Of a stretch of 13,993 nt of DNA, positions 1-8,891 are shown piece after piece. The notes beneath the pieces were generated by a model. It was not told where the DNA came from and ran no database searches. It worked only from the letters and a program-made list of their open reading frames with translations. Source of the DNA: JANWYT01 sp046719465 (GTDB lineage Bacteria; Chloroflexota; Anaerolineae; Aggregatilineales; Phototrophicaceae); the NCBI GenBank assembly GCA_046719465.1, contig JBDNCV010000103.1, forward strand, positions 1 to 13,993. Reading direction: 5' to 3'. How positions within the stretch are numbered: position 1 is the stretch's first letter; each line of letters opens with the position of its first letter. Both the position numbers and the translations under genes were made by a program.

Positions 1-308
1 TGGCGCCAGTCCTCGCGCTCCAACGCCTTGTTGAGCGACACGACAAGGTCGCCATCCTCTGTGTCGGGGTACATGACGTACACTTGCACTTCATCGCCGG
101 GCTTGAGCGATTCTACATAGCTGCGATCCAACCGGTCGAGATCGGCGCGGCGCACCACCGCATCGCGCTTCAGCCCCACGTCCACGATCACCTCATCGCG
201 CCGTGCTGCAATCACCGTCGCTGGCAGGATCTGCCCTCGCGTCGGCTCGGCGTAGGCGTATTGATCCAGCAGGTCGGCGAAGTTCTCCGTTGTTCCATTC
301 GTTGTCAT
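1..308 (-). CDS. S1 RNA-binding domain protein (ribosomal protein S1-like), N-terminal part
   Basis: This is the first 102 codons of a gene running off the left edge. The start is an ATG at 308 preceded by AAGGA about 7 nt upstream. After a short acidic leader (MTTNGTTENFADLLDQYAYA) comes a beta-rich segment, residues about 24-95, that reads like an S1 OB-fold repeat: GQILPATVIAARRDEVIVDVG, then a KRDAVVRRADL stretch and LKPGDEVQVYVM, followed by LVVSLNKALEREDW. This order (G.I..G.V, VDVG.K, L..GD.V.V.V, LSL.KA) is the family pattern. S1-domain proteins of this layout help 30S subunits bind mRNA; paralogues serve as RNA-binding regulators. The gene diverges from the ABC-F ATPase across 309-482. 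How many S1 repeats follow cannot be seen, so full rpsA identity is likely but not shown. Confidence 0.85.
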   Translation of the reverse strand, partial: MTTNGTTENFADLLDQYAYAEPTRGQILPATVIAARRDEVIVDVGLKRDAVVRRADLDRLDRSYVESLKPGDEVQVYVMYPDTEDGDLVVSLNKALEREDWR

Positions 309-333
309 TGTCTAGTCCTTACAGTACGGCTAA

Positions 334-356
334 GCTGGCATCTCTACCCTGCCAGC
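334..356 (-). promoter_or_regulatory. Hairpin in the S1 gene leader
   Basis: GCTGGCA (334-340) and TGCCAGC (350-356) form a perfect 7-bp stem with a 9-nt loop, 25 nt upstream of the S1 start codon and so within its probable mRNA leader. No U-run follows on either strand, so it is not a classical terminator. A heptamer GCTAAGC occurs at 329-335, partly overlapping the stem, and again at 381-387. A weak upstream promoter candidate on the minus strand has its -10 TGTAAT at 411-406, which would place the hairpin in a leader of about 90 nt. A role in translational control of the S1 gene is an inference. Confidence 0.4.
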
Positions 357-442
357 ACGTAGGGTTGTTGCGCTTATCATGCTAAGCCAGTTTAGTAATG
401 GATTTATTACAGAATCACAAGCAGGATATTAGAATCAGCCAG

Positions 443-451
443 TGCTATAAT
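443..451 (+). promoter_or_regulatory. Extended -10 promoter of the ABC-F gene
   Basis: TGCTATAAT matches the extended -10 consensus TGnTATAAT exactly. The -35 region 17 bp upstream (about 423-428, AGGATA) is poor, as is usual for extended -10 promoters. Transcription would begin near 458, which leaves a leader of about 25 nt before the ATG at 483. The in-frame ATG at 450 overlaps the -10 box itself, so it would lie upstream of the transcript. Confidence 0.65.
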
Positions 452-482
452 GTGCGCCGATGAAGCCGCTTGGGAGCATGGC

Positions 483-2396
<1,914 letters not shown>

Positions 2397-2403
2397 ACGG
2401 GGG

Positions 2404-2979
2404 TTACACGCTCGGCTTGACCGCCACCAGTTGGGCAAATTGATCGGTCTCTACGTCGTGCAGCACGCGCCACCCCGCAAAGTGCCGCCGCAGCTCGCCC
2501 CGTTCCAACAAGAAGGCACGGTTGAAATTGGGGACGTGCTCCAAGTAGCCCACGTGGAACGTCTCGTAGACCACCCGCCCGCCCGGCCGCAGCGCACGTG
2601 CGATCTTCGGGAACAGGTCGCGCCGTAGATAGCGAAACACGCAGATCAGGTCATAGATTTCAGGCTCAAGCTGCAGCGTGTCTACATCGGTTTGCAGCAG
2701 GTTCACGCTGCGCAGGTTGCGCAGGGTCATCTCGACGCGCGCACGGTTGAGCGCCACGCGGCTGATGTCCATCACATCCACAACGTAACCCTGCTCGGCC
2801 AGCCACAGCCCGTTTTGGCCGAGGCCGCCGCACAGATCCAACGCGCGCATCCCTGCCGCGGCGGGCGGGGTGGCTTGCAGCAGCAGCGGGTCAGGGTCAG
2901 GGAACGGATCGCGCGCCCTTGAACGGAAGTACGTATCCCAGCGCACGCGGTCATCAGCGCTCATGCCGTGTCTGCTCAC
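2404..2979 (-). CDS. Class I SAM-dependent methyltransferase, TehB-like
   Basis: This is a Rossmann-fold methyltransferase of up to 191 residues. Motif I, which binds S-adenosylmethionine, is ALDLCGGLGQNG at residues 46-57. The acidic end of strand 2 is D71 (VDVMDIS), motif II/III is LLQTDVDTLQ near 94-103, and the strand-4 region is YDLICVFRYL (109-118) followed by LRPGGRVVYETF (130-141). The size and the RYLRRDLFP...LRPGG region resemble TehB-like and other small-molecule methyltransferases. The substrate cannot be read from the sequence. The start drawn is a GTG that overlaps the stop of the upstream gene (GTGA, 2979-2976). An in-frame ATG at 2964 (MSADDRVRW) is an equally good start, with GGTGAG about 14 nt upstream. 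It is the last gene of a three-gene operon with the histidine kinase. The stop lies 7 nt from the convergent ABC-F gene and no terminator fits between them. Confidence 0.85.
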   Translation of the reverse strand: MSRHGMSADDRVRWDTYFRSRARDPFPDPDPLLLQATPPAAAGMRALDLCGGLGQNGLWLAEQGYVVDVMDISRVALNRARVEMTLRNLRSVNLLQTDVDTLQLEPEIYDLICVFRYLRRDLFPKIARALRPGGRVVYETFHVGYLEHVPNFNRAFLLERGELRRHFAGWRVLHDVETDQFAQLVAVKPSV

Positions 2980-3392
2980 TCACCGTGATCGGTGAGGTAG
3001 TGGCTCGGCGTGAAGCCCAGCGCCAGCAGCGCGGCGCGCACCCGCTCCACGTCGGCGGTGTCAGCGTGGTCAACCGTCCGCACGCAGATCGTGCGCCCAT
3101 CTGCTGCGGGGTGGTCAGGCGTGGGGCGCGTGCTGACCTTGCTCTTGTAGCCTAACTGCCCCGCCAGCGTCGCCGCCTTGATGCGCTCCCAGTCGTCGTC
3201 CACCTGCGCCGCGTGGGTAAACAAACGGAACTCGCCGGTGCGCGGCGTGGGCGCGGGGGTGGGGCTTGGCCGCTTACACTCGATCCAATACGTCGCGCTC
3301 ACCTGTGAGGGGCGCAGGCTGCTGTCATGCTGCATGCGCGCCTGCTGCACCATACGAATCAGATCAAGGTTAAGCGATGATTCGTCGTTCAT
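2976..3392 (-). CDS. Small protein with Bles03/DUF1917-like C-terminal domain
   Basis: This 138-residue soluble protein has no signal peptide or membrane segment. Residues 1-40 are polar and end in SATYWIECK, followed by a low-complexity Pro/Thr linker (RPSPTPAPTPRTG, 41-53). Residues 54-128 read GEFRLF, VDDDWERIKAATLAGQLG, KSKVST and TICVRTVDHADTADVERVR. That order resembles, from memory, the Bles03/DUF1917 family: a W..I..AT..G.LG segment, a KVST motif, then a VICVYT.D..D..DV.RVR strand-helix. Family members are often named putative phosphothreonine-lyase-domain or eIF4E-fold-like proteins; their biochemical function is not established to my knowledge. The ATG at 3392 has GGAGGG close upstream and overlaps the kinase stop (ATGA), which indicates translational coupling. 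Its own stop overlaps the GTG of the methyltransferase. The assignment rests on motif memory, not a search. The gene itself is well supported by its coupling and its strong ribosome binding site. Confidence 0.75.
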   Translation of the reverse strand: MNDESSLNLDLIRMVQQARMQHDSSLRPSQVSATYWIECKRPSPTPAPTPRTGEFRLFTHAAQVDDDWERIKAATLAGQLGYKSKVSTRPTPDHPAADGRTICVRTVDHADTADVERVRAALLALGFTPSHYLTDHGE

Positions 3393-5383
3393 GCACCCTC
3401 CGTGCGCAGCGGCAGCGCAAAGCCGAACGTGCTGCCCTTGCCATACTCGCTGTGGAACAAGATGCGCCCATGATGACGCTCGACGATGTTTTTCACAAGG
3501 TGCAGGCCGAGGCCTGTCCCTTCAATGCTGCGCGATTCCTGCATCGGCACGCGATAAAAGGCGGTGAACAACTGCGGCTGCATCGCCTCCGGGATGCCGT
3601 AGCCGGTATCGGTCACACGCAGCACAGCCTCATCCCCCTCCACGCGCACGCTGACAGTCACTTTGCCACCCGACGGCGTGTATTTGAGCGCGTTGCTCAA
3701 CAAGTTGGCGATGGCCTCTTGAATCTGGAACACGTCCCCGTCGACGCGCGCGTCGGCATTCTCGGCAAAGTCGCCGATGAGCTGCACCCCACATTGGCGC
3801 GCGCTGCCCAGATGATCGTTCAGCACGCGCCTCGCTACCTGCTGTAGGTTGATGACCTCATGCAGCGCGTCGTCGGCCATCTGCTGGATGCGATCCAGCG
3901 AGAGGATGCCGTCGATCATGTGCTGCATGCGGTCAGCGGCGTGCGCGATCTCATCCAAGTAGCCGATTTGTGTCGGGGTGAGGCTGTGCGCTGCATCCTG
4001 TCGCAGCAGCTGCAAATAGCCGCGCATCCCCGTAAGCGGGCTTTTGAGGTCATGGCTCGCCACGCGGATCATGTCGGTCTTGATCTGCTCAAGGCGGCGC
4101 ACCTTGCTGTAGAGCTGCTGCATCTCGCGCAGCTGCGACTCGACCAGCTCGTACAATTGAGCGTTTTGCAGCACCGCCGCCGCGTGCATTATCATCTGTT
4201 CGACGTTGGCGATCTGGCGCGGCGTAAACGGGGTCACCGCCTCCAGCAAAATTGCCCCTATCAAACGATCCATCGAGATGATGGGCATCGCCAGCACATA
4301 ACACCGGTTGGACACACGCAGCACCGCCGGTGGTATCTCATACTCGCGCTGTACGGGGTGCGTAGTGGTTTGCAGCTCCGCGAGGATCGCTTGCCACTGA
4401 TCCGCTGGCTGCAAGATTGACACCCCCCGCGCATGAGCCAGCGTGAACGTCTCCCCGTTGAACAGGTAAGCAGCAGCATGGGTGGCTTGTCCCACCGTCA
4501 CAAGGTATTCGGTGAAGCGGCTCACGATGCTGCGCACGTTGAGGCTGCGGTTTAGATCGTGTTCAAACGAGCGCAGCACCTCGAGGTCGGTAGTGCGCTC
4601 GGTCAGGCGGCGCGTCATGAGGCGCAGCTCGGTGATGTCGCGTATCACGGTCAGGACCTGATCGTCATCCACCACCACTGAACGTCCTTCAAAGTAGACA
4701 TCACGATTGAATGGATTGAGGATGTACTCATGGGTCTGCGTCTGGCGCGTCTCGATGGCACGGTTGAGGGCGGTCACGAGGCGCTGGATGGCAACCTGCG
4801 ACAAGCCCACCTCATGAATCGTGCTGCCAACATGTTCCGCGCGGATCGGCCACTCGATAGCTGCGGAGGCGTGCGCCTCGACAATGACCCAGCTGCGGTT
4901 GACGACGAACATCGCGTCTGGCAGTGCATCGAGCAGCGCGCGGCTTCGGCGTTCAGCGTCGATCAGCGCGCGCTCGCTGGCGCGGCGTTGGGTGATGTCG
5001 TTGGCCACCACCATCAGATAGGCGACCTTGCCGCGCTGCGTGCGGACGGGCAGGGTGTGAACCTCAAATTCGCCCATCGACCACTCATACGTGCGGACTA
5101 ACTCTGTTCCACTGGACAACGACTCACGGTACTGCTCCACCAACGATAGGCTGTCCTGCGTGACCAACACCTCGGTGATGAGCTTGCCCTCGATGTCGCT
5201 TGGGTTGTAGTTGTTGGCCGTGAGTGCTTGGCCCTCTGCCACTAGAATACGCAGGTTGTGATCGAGCAAAAACAGCGCCGTTTCCGGCAGATGGCGCGCC
5301 AACAAGCGGTACAGCTCATCACGCCGGATGCGGCCTGCTGATGATCCAGAATCTTGAGCCGAGGGGGAAAGCGCGTTCGGCAT
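3389..5383 (-). CDS. Soluble PAS-PAS-GAF sensor histidine kinase
   Basis: This 664-residue cytoplasmic sensor kinase has no hydrophobic membrane segments. The first PAS-like domain spans about 28-135 (ALFLLDHNLRILVAEG ... LMVVANDITQRR) and the second about 146-255 (LLDALPDAMFVVNRSW ... VIRDITELR). A GAF domain covers about 265-408 (FEHDLNRSLNVRSIVSRF ... AAAVLQNAQLYE). A coiled-coil linker leads to HisKA with the H-box ASHDLKSPL, phospho-acceptor His444. The HATPase domain shows the N-box NLLSNALKYTP (Asn564), G1 DTGYGI (592-597), the F-box region LFTAFYR and G2 GTGLGL (622-627), so the kinase core looks complete. The ATG at 5383 has GAGG 5 nt upstream. It is first in an operon with the Bles03-like and methyltransferase genes. 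No response regulator is encoded anywhere in the window, so this is an orphan kinase here. The input ligand is unknown; one or both PAS domains could bind a small molecule or cofactor. Confidence 0.93.
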   Translation of the reverse strand: MPNALSPSAQDSGSSAGRIRRDELYRLLARHLPETALFLLDHNLRILVAEGQALTANNYNPSDIEGKLITEVLVTQDSLSLVEQYRESLSSGTELVRTYEWSMGEFEVHTLPVRTQRGKVAYLMVVANDITQRRASERALIDAERRSRALLDALPDAMFVVNRSWVIVEAHASAAIEWPIRAEHVGSTIHEVGLSQVAIQRLVTALNRAIETRQTQTHEYILNPFNRDVYFEGRSVVVDDDQVLTVIRDITELRLMTRRLTERTTDLEVLRSFEHDLNRSLNVRSIVSRFTEYLVTVGQATHAAAYLFNGETFTLAHARGVSILQPADQWQAILAELQTTTHPVQREYEIPPAVLRVSNRCYVLAMPIISMDRLIGAILLEAVTPFTPRQIANVEQMIMHAAAVLQNAQLYELVESQLREMQQLYSKVRRLEQIKTDMIRVASHDLKSPLTGMRGYLQLLRQDAAHSLTPTQIGYLDEIAHAADRMQHMIDGILSLDRIQQMADDALHEVINLQQVARRVLNDHLGSARQCGVQLIGDFAENADARVDGDVFQIQEAIANLLSNALKYTPSGGKVTVSVRVEGDEAVLRVTDTGYGIPEAMQPQLFTAFYRVPMQESRSIEGTGLGLHLVKNIVERHHGRILFHSEYGKGSTFGFALPLRTEGA

Positions 5384-5435
5384 AAACGCCTCGTCAGCAC
5401 CAACAATACAATACTTGAACTTCGCCTACATTTGC

Positions 5436-5464
5436 ATTGTGGCACAACGTTGGTATTTTCACAA
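5436..5464 (-). promoter_or_regulatory. Candidate promoter of the histidine kinase operon
   Basis: On the minus strand TTGTGA (5464-5459) and CACAAT (5441-5436) are separated by exactly 17 bp, each matching four of six consensus bases. Transcription would start near 5429, giving a leader of about 45 nt before the kinase ATG. The surrounding 5384-5500 is clearly AT-richer than the neighbouring genes, as expected for a promoter. The match is modest, so this is only a candidate. Confidence 0.35.
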
Positions 5465-5496
5465 ATGAAAAAAAATGGTCTCATACACACATTAAC

Positions 5497-5530
5497 AAAA
5501 AAAGCAGCCTAGCCACCCTGCTAGACTGCT
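5497..5530 (-). terminator. Rho-independent terminator of the oligopeptidase F gene
   Basis: Read on the minus strand, AGCAGTCTAGC (5530-5520), a 6-nt loop and GCTAGGCTGCT (5513-5503) form an 11-bp stem with one G-U pair, followed directly by seven T residues (5503-5497). It lies 22 nt after the stop of the oligopeptidase gene and upstream of the kinase operon promoter, so it isolates the two minus-strand units. On the plus strand the same arms have a C/A mismatch and no T-run, so it works in one direction only. Confidence 0.9.
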
Positions 5531-5552
5531 TGTTCATGGTGTTGGCTGGGCG

Positions 5553-7367
5553 TCAGAACCTCTCAGGGTACAGCTCACGGGCGAGGGCTTCTTCTTGGGC
5601 GATGTAGCCTTCAAACACCTTCAGCCCGTGCGCCCAGAAGGCGGGATCCGTCAGATCAACCCCCACCTTTGCCAGCAGCGCCTCCGGGTAGTCGCTGTTG
5701 CCATCGGCCAGAAGCTGCTCATACTTGGGGACGAAGCCCTCCCCCTCTTGCTGATACAGTTGGTACAGCGCCATCACCAACAGCTCACCGAAAGCGTAGG
5801 CGTAAACATAGCCGGGCGTGTGGAGGAAGTGCGGGACGTAGCTCCACCACAGGCCGTAGTCGTCGCGCAGGCGCACGCTGTCCCCGAACATCGCGCGCTG
5901 TGTCTGCATCCACAGCTCGCTAAAGCGCTCGGTCGTCAGTTCGCCCTCGGCGCGGCGCGCGGTGTGGATCGCGTCCTCAAAGCGGTTCATGCTGATCTGG
6001 CGGAAGATGGTGGCGATGTTGTCGTCGATCTTCTGGGCGAGCATCGTCAGTTGGGCGGCTTTGCTGCTCTCTTTGCGCATCAAGTCGCTGAAGACGACGA
6101 TCTCCGCAAAGGTCGAGGCCATCTCCGCCGTGGTGAGCGGGGTATACATGCTGAGCAAGGTTTGCGCCTGCCCTGCGAGGTACATATGCACGCCGTGGCC
6201 CAGCTCATGCGCCAGCGTGCGCACATCGTTAGCCGTCCCCGTGAAGTTGACGAACACCCACGGGTGCGTGGCCTTCGTGCCGTAGCTGGCGTAGGCCCCG
6301 CCGCGCTTGCCGGGCATGGCGGGCGCGTGGATCCACTGCTCGTCGAAGAAGCGGGCAGCGATCATCGCCATGCGTGGGCTGAAGCTGCGGAAAGCGTTCA
6401 AGCAGATGTCGCGCGCCTGCTCCCACGTGTAGAAGGCGCTGCTCTGCGCCAGCATCAGCGGCGCGTAGCGGTCGTAGTCGGTCAGCTCATCATAGCCCAG
6501 CAGGGCGCGCTTGAGGCGGTAATGGCGCGCCACCAGCTCATAGGCGCTGGTGACCGTTTGCACCAATGCCTCCACCACTTCATCGCGGGCTTTGTTGGCC
6601 AGATTGCGCGCCTTGATCCACGACGGATAGCCGCGCAGACGGTCGTCACTGGCTTTGTCGGCCAGCAGCACGTTGAAGATATAGGTTAGCTCCATCGTCC
6701 GGCCCTTGAGGGCGGCCGTCACCGCGTCGGCAGCGGCTTGGCGCACGCTGCGCTCGGGATCGTGCAGGCGCGCCAGCACGCGCGGCATGGGGGTTTTCGC
6801 GCCCATGAAGTCTAACTCCATGCCCGCCATGATCTGATCAAACAGGCGCGTCCACGCATCCGCCCCCGTGACGGCCTTCTCGATGAGCAGACGCTCCTCC
6901 GGCTCGCTGAGCTGGTAGGGCTTGTTGGCGCGGCCTGATTCCATGTGGTAGCGATAGGCGGCCATGGCGGGGTCGTTCATCAAAGCGGCGGCGTGATCTT
7001 CCTCGAGCGCGTTCAGCTCCAATTGGAAGAACACCACCTGCTGATTGATCGCCGCGTACTGCTCCTGCATGCGCTGGAGGAAGCCCCCCCACGCGGGGTC
7101 GGTCGAATAGGTGGTGAAGTTGAGGCTGGCGTAGTTCATCAGCTTGCCGATCAAGTCGTAGAGGCTCTCCAGCGCTTGATAGGCCGTCGCCAGCTCCGCC
7201 GCGCTCAATGTGCCCAGCTTGCCCTTGTAGCGCTCAGCAAAGGCTTTGGCCTGCGCGTGCGCCTGCTCAATATCGGACTGAATGCGCGGATCATCGCGCC
7301 CGCTGTACATGATCGACAAATCCCACACGACTTGCTCAGCGCCTGTCACACGGTCAGGGGTGCTCAC
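5553..7367 (-). CDS. pepF: Oligoendopeptidase F (M3 family zinc metallopeptidase)
   Basis: This 604-residue protein has the usual length for PepF-type M3B oligopeptidases, which cleave short peptides in the cytoplasm. The zinc site is HELGH at 387-391 (His387, His391, catalytic Glu388), preceded by VNFTGTANDVRTLA. The third ligand is probably Glu415 in LTTAEMASTFAE, 24 residues after the second His, as in the family. The C-terminal substrate-channel region has WWSYVPHFLHTPGYVYAYAFGELL (507-530), with the conserved tyrosines and histidine of this family. There is no signal peptide. The start is a GTG at 7367 with AAAGGA about 6 nt upstream. Transcription is from the promoter at 7434-7406 and ends at the terminator at 5530-5497, so the gene is probably monocistronic. 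It is divergent from the FAD oxidoreductase gene. All key residues are present and the family call is secure. Confidence 0.96.
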   Translation of the reverse strand: MSTPDRVTGAEQVVWDLSIMYSGRDDPRIQSDIEQAHAQAKAFAERYKGKLGTLSAAELATAYQALESLYDLIGKLMNYASLNFTTYSTDPAWGGFLQRMQEQYAAINQQVVFFQLELNALEEDHAAALMNDPAMAAYRYHMESGRANKPYQLSEPEERLLIEKAVTGADAWTRLFDQIMAGMELDFMGAKTPMPRVLARLHDPERSVRQAAADAVTAALKGRTMELTYIFNVLLADKASDDRLRGYPSWIKARNLANKARDEVVEALVQTVTSAYELVARHYRLKRALLGYDELTDYDRYAPLMLAQSSAFYTWEQARDICLNAFRSFSPRMAMIAARFFDEQWIHAPAMPGKRGGAYASYGTKATHPWVFVNFTGTANDVRTLAHELGHGVHMYLAGQAQTLLSMYTPLTTAEMASTFAEIVVFSDLMRKESSKAAQLTMLAQKIDDNIATIFRQISMNRFEDAIHTARRAEGELTTERFSELWMQTQRAMFGDSVRLRDDYGLWWSYVPHFLHTPGYVYAYAFGELLVMALYQLYQQEGEGFVPKYEQLLADGNSDYPEALLAKVGVDLTDPAFWAHGLKVFEGYIAQEEALARELYPERF

Positions 7368-7405
7368 AACTTGTCCTTTCTCGCTTAAAAAACTTTTACA
7401 GTGCT

Positions 7406-7434
7406 AGTATAGGGGGCGGCAGCGCGCGCGGCAA
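7406..7434 (-). promoter_or_regulatory. Promoter of the oligopeptidase F gene
   Basis: On the minus strand a -35 TTGCCG (7434-7429) is followed after exactly 17 bp by a -10 TATACT (7411-7406), matching four and five of six consensus bases. The spacer is almost pure GC. The start point would fall near 7399, leaving a leader of about 32 nt that contains the AAAGGA ribosome binding site. Confidence 0.65.
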
Positions 7435-7547
7435 CGGCGGGTTGAGGATTCAAAACAGGAGAGGGAATTTAAGGGTGAGGCCCTTCTACAGGCGACGGCG
7501 CGGCACATCACGCGCACTTACCTCTCTCGGCGCGTGGATTCATCCGC

Positions 7548-7553
7548 TACAAT
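7548..7553 (+). promoter_or_regulatory. Candidate -10 element of the FAD oxidoreductase gene
   Basis: TACAAT matches five of six bases of the -10 consensus and would start transcription near 7560, about 32 nt before the ATG at 7592. The spacing resembles that of the ABC-F promoter. No convincing -35 is seen 16-18 bp upstream, so the call is tentative. Confidence 0.35.
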
Positions 7554-7591
7554 CGCAGGGTTGACACACAAACACAGCAAAAAGGGCACAC

Positions 7592-8890
7592 ATGGCGCAC
7601 ATTGGGATTGTGGGCGCGGGCATGGCAGGTTTAGCCGCCGCCTTTGACCTGACGCGGCGCGGGCATCAAGTGACGATCTACGAGGCGGGCGACGCGCTCG
7701 GCGGCCTTGCGGCAGGCTTTAAAGACGACCATTGGGACTGGACGCTGGAGAAGTTCTATCATCACTGGTTTGAAGGCGACCGTGACCTGCTGCAATTGGC
7801 CGACGAGATGGGCGTGCGCGAACGCATCCTGTTCCCGCGCCCCAAGACCAGCTTCTGGATCGACGGGAAGATCGTCCGCTCCGAAATTTCGCCCAGCGCC
7901 TTGTTTCTGCCGCTGTCGTTCCCGTCGTTGGTGCGCTTCGGCTTAACGGGCGTTTACCTCAAGCTCACCCCCTTTTGGAAGCCGCTGGAAAAGTACACCG
8001 CCGACGAGTGGATGCGCTATTTCATGGGCGAGGAAGCCTACGGCAAGTTCTTCCGCCCCCTGCTCATCGGCAAGTTCAGCGAGCTTTACGACCGCGTGAA
8101 CATGGCATGGCTCTGGGCGCGGATCAAGAGCCGGTCGCTGCGGTTGGGGACGTATCAGGGCGGCTTTCAAGCCTTCCTCGACGAGTTGGGGCGGCAGGTG
8201 CAGCAGGCGGGCGGCGTGATCCACCTCAACACGCCGGTGACGCGCATCCACCTTGAGGATATGCAACCAGTGCTGACGACCGCGCAGGGGGCACAGCGCT
8301 TCGACTGGGTGCTCAGCACCACCTCGCCGCAGCTCATGCTCAAGCTGACGGATCGCCTGCGCGAGACGGCCTACGGCGATCAGATGGCGGCGCTCGTTAG
8401 CATCGGCGGGCTGTGTGTCGTGCTGGCCACCAAGCACCAACTGCTCACCGACGGCACATACTGGCTCAACCTGCCTGCCCGCAGCGCCGACAAAACCCAG
8501 AACGACTTCCCGTATCTGGCGCTGGTGGAACACACCAATTATATGGATCGTCAGCACTACGGCGGCGACCATCTGCTCTACTTAGGCGATTATTGCCCGC
8601 CCGACCACGAATACTTCACGCTGAGCGATGATGCGTTGGTGGCGCGTTTCTTGCCGTCGCTCAAGCGCGTCAACCCCGCGTTTGATGAAAGCTGGGTGCG
8701 GCGGGCGTGGGTGTGGCGCGCCCCCTACGCGCAGCCCGTCCCATTCGTCAACCACAGCGAGGCCATCCCGCCGCTGCAAACCCCGCTCCCGGGCGTGCTG
8801 TGGGCGAGCATGTCGCAGGTCTACCCGTGGGATCGCGGGACGAACTACGCCGTGGCCATGGGGCGCGAGGCCGCCCGTTTGATCGGCTAA
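7592..8890 (+). CDS. FAD-dependent oxidoreductase, amine oxidase/protoporphyrinogen oxidase-like
   Basis: This 432-residue flavoprotein belongs to the flavin amine oxidase superfamily (protoporphyrinogen oxidase, phytoene desaturase and UDP-galactopyranose mutase-like members). The N-terminus is a dinucleotide-binding fold: GIVGAGMAGLAAAFDL with GxGxxG at residues 8-13, the ribose-binding acidic end Glu31 in IYEAGDALGG, and the GG pair that follows in this superfamily. A middle region with FWIDGKIVR and YFMGEEAYGKFFRPLLIGKF looks like the substrate domain. The C-terminus PGVLWASMSQVYPWDRGTNYAVAMGREAARLI is the usual second FAD-contacting motif. There is no signal peptide. The ATG at 7592 follows AAAAAGGG by about 5 nt. 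Proteins like this are often annotated simply as NAD(P)/FAD-dependent oxidoreductases and are sometimes found with glycan or lipid genes; the substrate cannot be read here. It ends one base before the end of the convergent glycosidase gene. Confidence 0.9.
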   Translation: MAHIGIVGAGMAGLAAAFDLTRRGHQVTIYEAGDALGGLAAGFKDDHWDWTLEKFYHHWFEGDRDLLQLADEMGVRERILFPRPKTSFWIDGKIVRSEISPSALFLPLSFPSLVRFGLTGVYLKLTPFWKPLEKYTADEWMRYFMGEEAYGKFFRPLLIGKFSELYDRVNMAWLWARIKSRSLRLGTYQGGFQAFLDELGRQVQQAGGVIHLNTPVTRIHLEDMQPVLTTAQGAQRFDWVLSTTSPQLMLKLTDRLRETAYGDQMAALVSIGGLCVVLATKHQLLTDGTYWLNLPARSADKTQNDFPYLALVEHTNYMDRQHYGGDHLLYLGDYCPPDHEYFTLSDDALVARFLPSLKRVNPAFDESWVRRAWVWRAPYAQPVPFVNHSEAIPPLQTPLPGVLWASMSQVYPWDRGTNYAVAMGREAARLIG

Positions 8891-8891
8891 A

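Noticed and set aside
84..385. Plus-strand frames over the left-edge S1 gene
   Set aside because: The minus-strand translation gives a coherent S1 domain with a good ribosome binding site.
5497..5530. Bidirectional terminator between the kinase operon and pepF
   Set aside because: The T-run and G-U compatible stem exist only on the minus strand; on the plus strand there is a C/A mismatch and no T-run.
5595..6689. 364-codon plus-strand frame opposite oligopeptidase F
   Set aside because: It is the mirror of conserved M3 peptidase sequence and shows His/Val/Arg-rich shadow composition with no recognisable family.
7561..7566. Perfect -35 hexamer TTGACA just before the FAD oxidoreductase gene
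   Set aside because: No -10-like hexamer exists 15-19 bp downstream (the region is AAGGGCACAC), and the start would fall inside the gene.
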